NCBI GenBank assembly: GCA_018287875.1
Contig: JAGVVL010000018.1
Span: 1,356,501 to 1,420,500 of the forward strand
Reading direction: 5' to 3'
Source: Nigrospora sphaerica
Taxonomy: Eukaryota; Ascomycota; Sordariomycetes; Amphisphaeriales; Apiosporaceae
Length of the DNA: 64,000 bases
The notes beneath the pieces were generated by a model, which had not been told where the DNA came from, did not search any database, and saw only the letters and a program-made list of their open reading frames with translations. Shown here piece by piece: positions 22,375-33,393 of the stretch. Each line of letters begins with the position of its first letter. Within the stretch, counting starts at the first letter, position 1. The translations under genes and the position numbers were made by a program.

Positions 22375-24210
22375 TAAGTCGCTTAGTTAATTAAGTGGCT
22401 CACTTTTAGGCACCTCTCACACGAACTTACTAATTACTAAAATGTATCGAGTTATATAGTTCATACTGTTTAAAAATAGACCTTATAAGGGTTTTTATAT
22501 TTACTTTATATATATGCTTCTTATATCCGGTGTCCTTAAAAATGCCACACCGCTATATGTCTTTAACCTTATTACGTGACCACCTCTTTAATATGTTTTT
22601 TTATTACGTATCCACGTCCTTGTAATTTAAAAGGTTCTAAGCTTAGTTAATCTTAACTCTTTCTTCTCTTATAGACGTGTTCTTTTAACCTTGTAACGTT
22701 TTATAAGGCTATTATCTAACTCTTAAAGCATCTTAACCTCGGCTTATTAAAGGGTAACCTGATATATTATAATTATAGCACCCTTTATAAGTTAGCTAAC
22801 TACTAATAGAATGGGTGCTAAAGAGGTTTCTTAGTATTAGCAGACTTGATTTATAATATGATCGCCTTATAAAGTAACTAACGTTAAGTTATATAGCGTT
22901 TAAAAGGCTTATGAAATAGCCGCTAGTGAGAAGGTATTAAATAGCGAAGGCATCAATAGTTATATATCGAGTTTTAAGATAGCCTTTTCCAAGTTATAAG
23001 GTATTAAACTGGATTTATAAAGTTTAACTTTATCGATGTCGAGTGTAAAAACCTTTAAAGACGCGGCTTAAAAGGTAATAAGAAACTAAGCTTTAATAGT
23101 GTAATTAACAAGTAGCTTTAGAAAGGTTTAATCAAAACTTTGCGACTATACGCCTGCTTTAATATATTAAAAAAACTTACGCTAAGTACATAAAGTAAAT
23201 ACAATGAGTGTAAAGATATAAAAACTATAATAATAATTTTTTCTATAGAGAAAGAAAGCTTAAAGTTTATTTATAATGTAGCTCTTATACCTATTAATAA
23301 ATAATAATTAATAATTAATATACGATTTTTATTTATAATACGGTATATTTTTAAAATGCTTTATTCAACTTATATCCGTCTTACTATAAATGTATTTATT
23401 TAATGTAGATTTAATAACTTAGTTACGTAGGAGGGTGACATAGATATCTTAATTAACACGATAGTAAACGCCCTTCACTATGATAAACGGCGAGATGTAT
23501 TAACCGTTTAAATAGACGTCTTAAATTATGATAACTTATTCACGACTACTAAGTTAAGCTTCCTTTTGCTTTTTAAAATAAATAATACCGGCTATGATTA
23601 TTATAAATGTTATGTAACTTATTATGAAGTCGGTCTTATTAAAGTTTTAAATATCCTTATCTTAAATGCTATACTTAACCTTTAACTTTATAAAAAGCGC
23701 GAACTAGCCTGAGATTCTTTGAAGGTCTTTGTAAAGGGCACTTTAATAGTCATATACATACTAAAATCGCGTTTAAAGTTATAATTACCGTTTAAAGAAG
23801 TTTAAGGCTTAACGTATATCAAAATATAACGTGTTATATAATTCGGCAATAACATAAGCTTTATCTTTTATATTGTTTAAACGCGGTGTTAACCCTCAAG
23901 AATCCAAGTCGGTAATATTTTAAATATTTATTTCCTCTTTTGATAAAGCTAAGCGACTCTTATAATTAAATGTGTCGCTTCGGGCGCGTTTTCGGTTTAT
24001 TCTATCAGGGAGACTTAAATAAGGAACGTGGAAGATACACGTAGCACGATTGACGGTTATTATAGGGTCATTTTAAACCGCTTAAACTACTAAAACCATC
24101 TAAAACTCTTAAGAACGCTGTAGCATACTTAACTATAGAGAAAGATACGTTTAAAGTGGTAAAAGTAAAAGTATGATAGAGGTGAGCGACTTATTTAACT
24201 AAGCGACTTA
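22375..24210 (-). mobile_element. RIPped pogo/Fot1-like DNA transposon
   Basis: Terminal inverted repeats of ~29 bp (left TAAGTCGCTTAGTTAATTAA, right the inverse with 2-3 mismatches) bound 1836 bp, flanked by TA on both sides, as for Tc1/mariner/pogo. On the minus strand, ~23940-24130 retains a psq-type helix-turn-helix pattern (NDPxxTVNRATxIFHVP, then RxRARSDTF), the usual N-terminus of Fot1/pogo transposases. The rest is closed by stops. A second copy lies at 47632-49672. Confidence 0.75.
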
Positions 24211-24230
24211 TATAACACACACATTATAGC

Positions 24231-24463
24231 TGTAACGGAATGATACGAATCGAACGAGGTGACTATGTGCACGCAATTCCAATGACTGGCTGGCTGTATT
24301 GACTTCAATCTGGCCGTCCCTCCGTTTGCGGGCGCGGCCAGATTCTGCATAAGGGCGCCCCGGATTAACGTGGCGCCGCTCCGCCGTTTCGGCGACCGCC
24401 CTGGCGCTTGCTTCCCGCCGGCGCGCCGACGCACCGCCGATCCGCCCGCCCGGCCCCTTTACA
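24231..24463 (-). repeat. LTR of gypsy A (copy 2, 3' LTR)
   Basis: 233 bp, identical by eye to 33394-33626 and 5422-5654; TGTAACGG to CCTTTACA. Confidence 0.95.
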
Positions 24464-24933
24464 ATGCCCCCAATTCCTGGGCCCGGTCTCCGGCGCCCGT
24501 GGAATTCCTATCGGTGGAGCGGTCTCGGGTGCGCCGCGCCGCGTGGGTCCTTGGCCCGCCACCTTGTGGTCGCCGCCCTTCGTGGGGTTGTCCTATGCGC
24601 TCGTTATGTCTGCTGGCCCGCCCGTCGGCGGCCGGTCGTTGCCTGGGCGGCGCTGCCCCGCGCTGCGTGTTTGTCTCCAGTCGCGCTCTCTGTCGCGGCG
24701 GCCTCGCCGCCTCGCCGCCTCGCTGCCTCGCTGCCCGTGTTGCTGCCTGGGGCGCCGAGGGCTCGGCTTTGTTTGTAGCTCCGTACTCCATACCAACTCC
24801 TGGGTCGGCGCCTGGTTGCAGCTTTCCTTTGTTCCCGTTCCTTGTGGCAGGCGACCTCTCCATTCCCCGTACGTCTCGTGTTTCGTGACGCTCTCTGTTC
24901 CTCATCCATTCGTTCTTCGACTGTTCGCCGACA
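24464..24933 (+). promoter_or_regulatory. GC-rich leader of the antisense gene
   Basis: 470 bp between the 3' LTR and the first plausible ATG. It contains a 9-bp repeat of the type GCCTCGCCG at ~24700-24740 and pyrimidine-rich stretches (CTCTCTGTTCCTCATCC) just before 24934, as is common before fungal start codons. ORFs on both strands here look like artefacts of high GC. The promoter role is inferred from position. Confidence 0.35.
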
Positions 24934-27900
24934 ATGCTGTACCCGATCTACTCGCGCGAGGACGCGCTTAACCGCATTCGCGAGTGGGAGGTCCTCCCCG
25001 CCTGTCACTCTGTCTTTCGTTTTGGACACTCCGGCGGCCCTTTGTCCCGGAACGCCGACGACGATCTTGTCGTTTCCTTGTGCGTCCCGCATCCTGGTCG
25101 GCGCTCTATCGGGCCTCGCTCGGCTGCCTCGGGCGTTGCTAACCCTCCCTCTAGCCCCAATGCCTTTTGTTGCAACAGTGTCACGACCGGCGCTGTTGAT
25201 CCTCTCTGAACTGTGAGGGTGCCGGCAAGTGCGGGATCTGCGCCATTGATCATCGCAAATGTGTCGCCGTTTGTGTTGCCCTTTGCCCGCGACTGTGTTG
25301 CGATGGCTGACGCGTTTAGATTCCCGAGGAATTGGTCGGTGCCGGCCGCGTCCTCACCGCTGGCATCGCCCATCTTCGCGTCCTTCAATACCGCGGTACC
25401 CACATGGGCCAGGTGGGCAGTTCCAATTGGAACTGGCGATACGTCCAAGCCTATGGGTCGCTCAAGACGGTCTACCACGAGGCGGCGATGGCTTTCCGCC
25501 TATGCTGCAATGAGGAGGACATTGCCGTCTTCCAGGAGCGCAAGGAACAGAAAAAGCGCGAAGCCGCCAACTCCCTCGCCGTTGTTGAGGCGCAGAGCCA
25601 GCGCCGGTTCGTCCAATTACAAACGGACATCCTCGCCGTGAGTTTCCCCTCCTTTCGCCGCCGCGTCGGCGTACTGGTTCTAATCGTGTTCCGGTAGGGC
25701 GCCCATGGCCAACGGGAGCCTGTCAGTGCTGAGGAGTACCAGCGGCGATACACCCTCGCCCTTCCTGTCGGCGATCGCAGTGCCGATAGCCTGTCCCGCC
25801 TTATCGCGCACTGCGAGGAACTTTATCGCCTAACCGTCGACAACTACGACGACAAGCTGTACCGCTGGGCGCCTGGATACCATTTTCTCGCGGGCGAGGC
25901 CACATCGGATATCGATTGGCAGCGTCGGTTCAAACGATCGCAGAAAAAGGTGCTGCGAGGGTTGATTCGTGGTTTGGTGTCAACCACGCCCGGCGGGAGA
26001 AACATGGTAAGAGCCGCGTTGCTCGAGCAGGTCCCGCCGCCCCTGGTCGCCGTACCCCGGTGAGTCCTCCCCGTCTTCGTTTTGACGCGACCGGTCCTTA
26101 GTTAACACTTCCGGTAGGGTAGCAAGGCGTCTGTCCGCCGATCCCATTCCGACGCACGAGTCGACTCCGCCGGGCCTTCGTCGCCCTTCACGCCAGTCCC
26201 CGCCGCGATGCCTGGCGATGAATCGCCTTCCGACGACGAGGACTCTGACGACGACGCCTCGAGCCTGGGTGCGGACACTGACGACGATGGCGAGTACGTC
26301 CAGTCGCCGTCCGGTCGCAGCTCTCCTTCCGGCTCCAGTGCCCGTCCTGGCCCCTCCGGCCGGGGTGGCTCGGGCGCGCCTGCGCTAGAGGATCGCGACC
26401 TGCTGTCCTCTGCTGCGTCCCTGTCGGACGCGCCGATGTCCTCTGCGCCGGCCTCTCGGGTCCAGCGCTCCACTCGTGCTGCGACACCCTGGCCCTCCAG
26501 CCCTGCCTCCGGCGTCCGCTCTGCTAGCGGTGCTCCCTCCGCTAGCGGCGCCTCCTCGATGGTGGAGTGGCGGGCCGAGCGGCGGATCCATCTCACGATG
26601 ATCTCCAATACCTGTCCTCTGCCTGAGAAGCCTTGGTCCGCGGAGGAGTATCGCGACTGCGTCGCCGCGCGCTTGGAACTGTGGCATAAGTTCGACCAGG
26701 TCCCCACGACCGTCGCCGAGCCACCTCATTCGTCCGCTCGTGACCAGAAACTCATTGAGTTTCGCGATTTGGTTCCCCCCGCCCTTCCGAGGTTGGAGGC
26801 CACCATAATCCTGTCGCAATGTACGACGTTTACCATACTGCCCGACGCGGTTTCGAGACCTGGCTTCGACGTCTACACCCTTGCCTTCGTCCGGCGGCTC
26901 GCTGCCGTCCTCTCGTCGCCGGCGAACGGCCAGCGTACTTACAGCGCCTCTCCGGGCTATGGCAAGGCGAGTACGACCCGTTCGCTTCGCCTAAGCGGGT
27001 AAACTTCAGCATGCCCGGCGACGGCGGTCGCGACGTTTCCTCGCTGGACAGTAGCCGCTCTGGTTCCGATGTCGTGGACGGTCTGGACTCGTGCGGCCCT
27101 TCCTCTCCCTTGAGCGCGGTCGCCGACCCAGATGCGTCCGACGGCGGCAACGCCCTGTCCGTTGGCTCCGACACCGGCGGTGACCGCTCCCCTAGCCCTG
27201 ATGGCGATGTTGACATGGTCTCGGGGGCACTGACGCGTCGGCGCAAATGCCGCCACCCGCGCAAGCTCTTGCCCCGACCGGCCCGTCCGTGGACCCACAC
27301 TGGACTGCCGAGCAATGGGCGCTCGCCCGCCGACGGGCCATGAACCGCATCCTCGAGCTGTATCCTGACCCCGCTCCCCTGTCAGCGTTACCGCCTTCCG
27401 GGACGTCCTTTGGGCCCGGCACTTCAGTCTCCACTCGGCGAACCGCGAGATAGACACGGCTATGCGCTGGGATTCCCATCCCGCGCCGCCTAGTGTTCAG
27501 CACACGCGAGACACTGAGAACCTCGACGTGGCCACCATCACGCTCTCGGCGACGGCTGACGTCCTTGGTTGTGCTCCCCGAGCTGGCCATCTCTCTCTGG
27601 CTCGGCTTGCCCAGGCCGGCGGACGATCGCATGTCCTGCGCCGCTTCCCGATCGACGCTACCCGCCCCGATCCCATTGGAGCTGGGTACACACCCCGGTA
27701 CGTCTCCGAGATCGTGACTAGCCTTCCGGCGGCGGCTCCTCCCCCTGCCGTTTAAGGACTGGTCCCCGGCCGCAATGGAGGAGTACTACAACAGCGCCTT
27801 CTCGTCACTCGGCTTGCGACGGATCAACGTCCTCGGTGGCATCGCTCCGCCCGCCGTCTCGCCGTCCTCGTCGACCCGAGGTGCCAAACGTCGCCGCTCT

Positions 27901-27984
27901 GCCGCCGACGACGCGGCTCACGGTCCCTCGGCTGGACCCCTCCTTCGCGACGCCTTCGCCCGTCTCGCCGCTAGGTCGCCCTGA
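24934..27984 (+). CDS. Antisense accessory gene of gypsy A (unknown function, probably spliced)
   Basis: A plus-strand coding region of about 3 kb is embedded between the chromodomain end of pol (28154, convergent, 169 bp apart) and the 3' LTR. Consecutive segments: 24934-25209 (MLYPIYSREDALNRIREWEV); a cysteine cluster at ~25185-25290 (GKCGICAIDHRKC); 25332-25637 with a charged helix (FQERKEQKKREAANSL); 25698-26059 (RRYTLALPVGDRSAD; LYRWAPGYHFLAGEA); 26118 onward an acidic Ser/Asp linker (SPSDDEDSDDDASSLG), then LPEKPWSAEEYRDCVAARLE; 26819-27240; 27247-27453; 27462-27755; 27775-27984, ending in an RRRSAADDAA tail. Two introns fit fungal rules. Other joins need one-base changes in homopolymers. 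The composition (low-complexity acidic linker, Cys cluster) suggests a nuclear or nucleic-acid-binding protein. The family is not recognised. Confidence 0.6.
25638..25697 (+). other. Predicted intron 1 of the antisense gene
   Basis: 60 bp, GTGAGT donor, CTAAT branch-like site at ~25680, and TTCCGGTAG acceptor. Removing it joins DILA to GAHGQREP in phase 0 and keeps the frame open on both sides. Without splicing the frame stops just inside the intron. Confidence 0.65.
26060..26117 (+). other. Predicted intron 2 of the antisense gene
   Basis: 58 bp with GTGAGT donor and the same TTCCGGTAG|GG acceptor as intron 1. The phase is off by one, which one more C in the CCCC run before the donor would correct. 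Alternatively the GTAAGA at 26007 serves as donor (111 bp) and joins GGRNM to GSKASVRR in frame. Confidence 0.5.
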
Positions 27985-28153
27985 CGCGTCACCTAGTTTG
28001 CCGTCCCCTCATCCGCTGCGTCCTGCGCTTTGGCGGATCCTCGTCGCCCGTACGCCGCCTAGCGGACCTCCTGCGTCCTACTCTGCATGCCGCGTGCGAC
28101 CTTCCACAGCAATTGCATGGCTTAGCTCCGTGTACTTCTAGGCCCTGGCCTCG

Positions 28154-28756
28154 TTAATTGATCTGCTGCGCTTCGCGCCCCGCCACTCCGTGATTTCCTG
28201 TGCTCGGAGGGCGATCGTCGTCCCATTTACGGTGGGACCGCCGCTTACGATAGCGTGCCACGATCTTCGGCGCGTTCTCCAGGTTCGCCTCTGGCTCCCA
28301 GGTGTTATATTCCACCGGCCAGCCCATCCATTTCACGAGGTACTCCGCCCCTCGGGCGGTCGTCCTGTGTCGGAGGATATCCTCGACCTCCCACTCCTCT
28401 TGGTCCTCCACCAGTCCTGGGAGTGCCTCATGGTCCCCGGAGGCCTTGCCAGTCCATGGCTCCAACGATGACACTGGGAACACGTCGTGTATCCGTTCGT
28501 ACTGCGAGGGCAGGGCGACCCTGTAGGCCACCTTACCAATCCTCTCCGTGACCTTTACCCGAATGTACGTCGGGGCGAGCTTCGCACCGCACTTAAATCG
28601 GAACCGCTTCGTCGAGAGGCCTACCCACTGACCTGGTTGGAACTCTTGGTCCTGGTGCCTTCGGTCGTAGCCCTTTTGTTGGGCTTTCACTGCGACGTCC
28701 CAGTGTTCTCTCATACGCGCGCGGACCTCTCGGCTCTTCTGTAGCCGTTCTAACAC
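28154..28756 (-). CDS. Integrase C-terminus with chromodomain (gypsy A, copy 2)
   Basis: A 200-residue frame identical in translation to 186-788. It carries a GPY/F-like module and, at residues ~122-175, a chromodomain with WEVEDILRHR, EYLVKWMGWP and NTWEPEANL. It is the tail of pol; the separate ATG reflects an upstream frameshift at a C run (~28780-28790). A chromodomain points to insertion into heterochromatin, matching the surroundings. Confidence 0.92.
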   Translation of the reverse strand: MLERLQKSREVRARMREHWDVAVKAQQKGYDRRHQDQEFQPGQWVGLSTKRFRFKCGAKLAPTYIRVKVTERIGKVAYRVALPSQYERIHDVFPVSSLEPWTGKASGDHEALPGLVEDQEEWEVEDILRHRTTARGAEYLVKWMGWPVEYNTWEPEANLENAPKIVARYRKRRSHRKWDDDRPPSTGNHGVAGREAQQIN

Positions 28757-29735
28757 GCCCGCGCTCCGAAAGCGTTCTGCTTGGGGGCGAACTCCGTCAT
28801 CCTCGGGTGAAATCCATACAGCGCCTCAAACGGTGACACCCCGATGGAGTCGTGGCGGCGGTTATTATAGGCGAACTCGGCTTCGTGTAGCCCGGATGCC
28901 CATGTCGCCTCGTCGCAACACGTGCGTAACCACTTCTCTAGTGTTTGGTGCGTTCTCTCTGTCTGCCCGTCCGTTTGGGGATGGTACGCCGTGCTCAGCC
29001 GGCGTTTCGTTGCCCTTGCCTCGCACCACTCTTGCCAGAACCGGCTCGTGAGTAGGAGTCCCTATCGCTCACAATCCCGAGGGGCGTCCCGTACCGGCAT
29101 TCCACTTCCTTATACAGGATATGGGCTAACTCTGCCGCAGTTAGGGTTTTCCTCGTGGGTAGGAACAGTGCCATCTTCGTGAATCGGTCCACGATGACTA
29201 ACACGGCGTCGCAGGCGTCGCCCTCGGGTCGGCAGCTGATCGGCAGCCCAGTGATGAAGTCCATGCTAATCTCTTGCCAGGGTCCCTCGGGTAGCGGTAG
29301 GGATTGGAGTAGGCCGTACGGTTTGTGCCTTGGTCTCCTTGCTCCCTGGCACTCCTGGCATGACTCTGCGTACTGTCGCACCTCCTCGGCGATCGCGGGC
29401 CAGTGGAACTTCCTCGTGAGCAGCTCTAAGGTCTTATTCGCGCCTAGGTGTCCCGCCCTGGGGTCATCGTGGTGTTGGTGGAGTAGTTGGGCCCTTAACG
29501 CTCCCTCATTAGGGATGACTAGCCTTCCTTTAAATCGGAGGGCTCCTTCCTCGTCTAGGTGGTACCCCGCAGCTTGGCCTTGCCGCGCCTTCTCCATTCG
29601 TTCCGCGATGTCCCGGTCCTGGGGTTGTAGCCCCCGAATGAGCTGGTAGAACGCCTCAGTGGGCTTATCCGCCCAAGTGGTCTCGTTTCTTGCCACGCTT
29701 CGAGCCACTGCTCTCGGGAGCACCTGTCCCCCCAC
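28757..29735 (-). pseudogene. Integrase core (gypsy A, copy 2), frameshifted
   Basis: The frame 28995-29735 (246 residues) contains the HHCC zinc-binding motif (QHHDDPRAGHLG, then CQECQGARR) and the first two acidic residues of the DDE triad (MDFITGLP, VSDRDS). The third segment (STAYHPQTDGQTER) lies in the next frame at ~28900-29000. A shift right after VSDRDS, shared by both copies, splits the core and would be mended by one more C in the CC of the TCC codon. The enzyme inserts cDNA into chromosomal DNA. Confidence 0.88.
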
Positions 29736-30643
29736 CGGCCTCGTCGATCACTGCTCGGCGCCTCGTCGTGGGTGGCCCTCCCTGGCCTTGTGCCCGGGTT
29801 ACCGGGGCAAGGACCGCGTCCCCCCTGGCCACCCGCCGACCTTTTGTCTGTGTGCGTCACCATCGCCCGCACCGCCCCCACGTACGTCGCGGTCCCGACG
29901 TTTCTCGTGGTGCTGATCCTTGCCACCTGGTGTCGGACCTCGGCCGGCAGCTGGTCGACGAGTGCCAGTTTCATTGCTAGTGACGGAATCACGTCGTGGT
30001 AGCTGATCTCCCCAGCCATGTAGTCTGGTCGCCGCGATAGCGGATCCGCCGGGTTCGTGGCCCCCTTCCGATATTCCATATCGAAGTCAAAATGCGAGAG
30101 CCTGTACACCCATCTTGCGAGGCGGCCTCGTAAGTCTCTCGCCGGTGCTTCCACGACCCCTTTCAGTGCCTGGTGGTCGGTCCAGACCGTGAACTTGGCG
30201 CTCAGCCCCTCAAGGTAGTGTCTCCAATGCTCGAGTGATTCGACAATCGCTAGCAGTTCCTTTTGGCCCGTGGCCCAGTTCAGCTCGGGCGCCGTGAGTT
30301 TCCGCGACCAGTAGGCGACTGGCCTCCACTCGCCACCTCCTTGTTTCTGTGATAGGATGCCTGAGACTGCCCTATCACTCGCGTCTGTCTCGACCCTGCT
30401 AGTTTTCTCCGGGTCCCAGTGTCGGAGCACCGTCGCCGAAGTGAACGCGTGCTTTAGCTCTTCGAACGCCTTCTGTGCGTCCAGGGGCCACTGGAACGGG
30501 CCCTTCTTCCGGCCGGCCTCCATGCCTTTCAGTAGCGCCGTAATCGGTGCCGTGATATGCGAGTACTTCGCAATGAACTTCCTATAGAAGTTGGTGAACC
30601 CTAGGAACACTTGGATGTCCCGGTACGACTCAGGGGCTGCCAT
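29555..30643 (-). pseudogene. RT thumb and RNase H (gypsy A, copy 2)
   Basis: A 362-residue open frame: [12 protein letters not shown] (RT thumb), RVETDASDRAVSGILSQK (RNase H first Asp), AYWSRKLTAPELNW, then ELLAIVESLEHWRHYLEG and VWTDHQALKG, ending in the linker to integrase. It overlaps the RT frame by 43 bp. The overlap results from a single-base shift near VQEW, shared by both copies, so the natural protein is continuous. Copy 1 has this frame further broken at three C runs. Confidence 0.9.
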
Positions 30644-31563
30644 TCCTGCACGGCTATCACTCGTTTCGGGTCCATCTTTAAGCCTACTCGGCCGACCACG
30701 AATCCTAGGAACTCGATTTCCTCTTTAAAGAATTCGCACTTCGAGATCTTCGCAAATAGCTCGTGCTCCTTCAGCCGTTCGCACACCATTCGGAGATGCG
30801 TCGCGTGTTCCTTCGCGTCCTGCGAGTAGATGACGATGTCGTCGAGGTAAACCACGCAAATGGTGTCAATGAGCCCTGCTAATGCCTTCTGCATATAGGC
30901 CTGAAACGTGGCGGGCGCGTTCGTGAGCCCCATGGCCATCACGTTATACTCGAAGTGGCCGTACTTCGTTCGGAACGCGGTCTTCCAGCGGTCGCCCTCT
31001 GCGATTGCGAGGCGAAAATAGGCGTCTCGTAAATCCATCTTCGAGAACACCTTCGCCGACCCCAGCTGATCCATCAGCTCGCTAATTAGCGGAAGCGGAT
31101 ATCGGTTCTTTACCGTGACCTTATTTAGGCCCCGGTAATCGACGCATAGTCGTAGACTGCCGTCCTTTTTTGGCACGAATAGCACGGGTGCCCCCGCCGG
31201 GCTCGTGGAGTGCCTAATGCGACCGGTTTCCAACGCCTTCGCGAGGTACTCCTCGAGCTCCTTTCGTTGCGGTTCTGAGAGGGGATAGATAGGTCCGTGT
31301 GGAGGCTGTGCGCCGGGGATGAGGTCGATCGTGTGCGGTGTCTCTCCTAAAATAGGCGGCTCCGCGGCTGCGGACTCACTAAACACGACCTCGTACTCCT
31401 TTAAACAGGCTGGTAGCGCGACGGTCCCTATGGGCGGTTCGTCGTCAAGCCCCGGTATCGCCGACGCGTCACCTAACTCTAGCCTCGCTAGCTGGGCGAT
31501 TAGCACCGGTTCGCCTTCGGTCGCTTCGCGGGCGAACTCCTCTGGCCCCACGAACTGCATCAC
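30601..31563 (-). pseudogene. Reverse transcriptase (gypsy A, copy 2)
   Basis: A 320-residue open frame with all RT blocks: [33 protein letters not shown] (first Asp), [32 protein letters not shown], and [11 protein letters not shown] (catalytic YLDD). Its N-terminal side connects to protease, but one C lost at 31607-31608 (three C in copy 1) separates them here. It copies the element RNA into cDNA. Confidence 0.93.
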
Positions 31564-31595
31564 TCTAAACGTGAACGTGTCTGGCTTTCGTGTGT

Positions 31596-32414
31596 CTAAG
31601 GTAATTCCTCCCGCCCCATGCCCGGGCGGGACAGTAGCACCTGGGCCGCGTGCTTATCTCGGCGCACGACGAAGAACACCTGCGTGAACCTCCGTACCTG
31701 CCCTTGCACGTCTTGCATCTCTATCGCCGCTTCCACGGCGCCATAGCACCGTAGCGGCTGCCCGTCGACCCCTAAAAGTCGCGGCAGAGTTATGGGGACT
31801 TTCGTAACCCAACCCCTCGTGACGGCTCGATCCGCCGTCCGCTTTGCGATCACGTTGACCTCGGCCCCCGAATCCAGGTCGATCCGAATCGGCTTCTTCG
31901 CTCGGCCGAGTTCGTCGCATAACTGGCCCGTGGTGCGCATGGCCGCGCCTAGCACCCCTGTCGCGCGGTGTGTGTCCGCTGAGTCGTCTTGCGCTCCGTC
32001 CGGCTCAGCTACACATTTCCCGCCTCGCTCGCGCTCCAGTCGGAGTCGGATCGGTACTGGGGCGTCTCTTGCTTCACCTCTGCCGCCTGGATCCGCGCGC
32101 CGGCCGCTCGTGTAGCGCCGGTGTGCGCCGCCGGGGATTGCCTGCCCGGCGGCTTGGCCGTACAATCCCGCTGGATATGGCCCCCTCGCCGCATTTATAG
32201 CAACGGACGTACTTCGGGCGGGGTCTCCTCTCGGTGGCGCCTGGGCCGAACCCCCTCGACGAACCTTCGACGCTGGTTGCACCACCGCCTGGTTCACATA
32301 CCCCTGTCGGGTCCCGCTAAACTCGTGCTCGGCCCGGGGTCGCTTCCTTCCTCCCGGAGTCCCGTCGCGTGTCCCTTCGCGATCCCTTCGCTGATAAGGG
32401 AGAGGATCTGCCAT
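31596..32414 (-). pseudogene. Aspartic protease region (gypsy A, copy 2)
   Basis: 272-residue frame with the retropepsin active site IDLDSGAEVNVIA at about residues 178-190, followed by a VDGQPLRCYGAVE segment. The first ~120 residues are Arg/Pro-rich, and part of them are the out-of-frame shadow of the gag zinc knuckle. Processing of the polyprotein into gag, RT and IN is the expected role. The frame ends early because of the one-base loss near 31607. Confidence 0.82.
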
Positions 32415-33357
32415 CGACGCTCCGCCTCGTGGGCGACCGCTTGGGCGTCGGTGATAGCAACGTTATCCCGAATGATGTCCATCCGTAGCCACGGTCGCAG
32501 CTTGAGTAGGAACTCGTGTGCGATGAGGGGCTGGCCTGCGATGCTCTCTCGAACCCGTCGCTGCCACGCGGACCACTCGTTATAGAACTGTGTCGGCGAT
32601 TGGTCGGCCGTTTGCCGGATCCGTTGTAGCGCCGCCATTGACCTCTGCATATTCTGAGCCGGGTCGATGTGTTCCCGTCGAATGAACTTTAAGAAGTCTG
32701 CCCACTTGGCCTGCTCGCTGTATTTCCCTTGCGGGTATAGATCTTCGGCGTGGGTGCGCCACTCGCTTTGCAAGGCGTAGTCCACGTTGGTGAGGGCCCA
32801 TTCGATATAGCGAGCATCCGTCTGGTCGGGTCGGCTCTCGTTTTGTTGTTCCACCGCCACGATCCAGCTTCGGATCTCCACGTGGGTCGAGGCCTCCTCT
32901 AGCTTCTTGCATGCGTAAGTCGGTGGCTTCTCGTACGTGCGCGGTTCTCCGCTCGTGCTCCGACTGGGCGGCGTTAGTCCTTGACCCCGTTGGCGGTCGG
33001 CTCGGTCCGCCGTCATCATCTCGATCATCTTCTGCTGTGTCTTCAGCAGCGCGCGGAGAAGGTCGTTCTCCCGCGTGGCGACCCGGAACAGATCGGACTC
33101 CGAGGGGTTGACATGTCGGGTCCCGGCGTTGGGCTTGGATCCGTTTCGCCGGATGGTCGCGGTTCGTCCGCGCCCGTGGGCCCTTCGTCCATTGGGAACG
33201 GGCGCCCCTCCACCGTGCCCGCTCCGGTAGTCAGGGCGCCGGGGATCGCCGCGTTGCTCGGCGCGGCTGGCTCGTTGGCTCCTAACCCTAAGTTGGGGTG
33301 AGAGCTTGCTTGACCGGGCGTCGAGCTGTCGGGGCGCGATCGGGTAGCGGGTGCCAT
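32294..33357 (-). pseudogene. gag-like gene (gypsy A, copy 2), frameshifted
   Basis: The ATG at 33357 (MAPATRSRPDSSTPGQ) lies 36 bp inside the 5' LTR and is the best start. The N-terminus continues in frame to ~33050, while the capsid-like part (NPSESDLFRVATRENDLLRA to SLAGPDRGM) is in the next frame, ending 32294. The CCHC knuckle at ~32150-32200 is split between frames at a G run (CYKCGEG then GGHIQRDC). The longer frame to 33649 runs through the LTR and is unlikely to be translated. Confidence 0.75.
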
Positions 33358-33381
33358 AGCCGGCTCGTTCTCGTGGTGTAG

Positions 33382-33390
33382 AGATTGAAG
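33382..33390 (-). promoter_or_regulatory. Self-priming primer-binding site (gypsy A, copy 2)
   Basis: CTTCAATCT on the minus strand, 3 nt after the LTR. It is complementary to AGATTGAAG in the LTR (plus-strand positions 33466-33474), which would be the first bases of the RNA under the Tf1 model. Confidence 0.6.
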
Positions 33391-33393
33391 AAT

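Noticed and set aside
24370..24971. Several overlapping ORFs on both strands near the gypsy-A 3' LTR
   Set aside because: They cross the LTR boundary and consist of Arg/Pro/Ala-rich translation of GC-rich repeats; treated as leader sequence.
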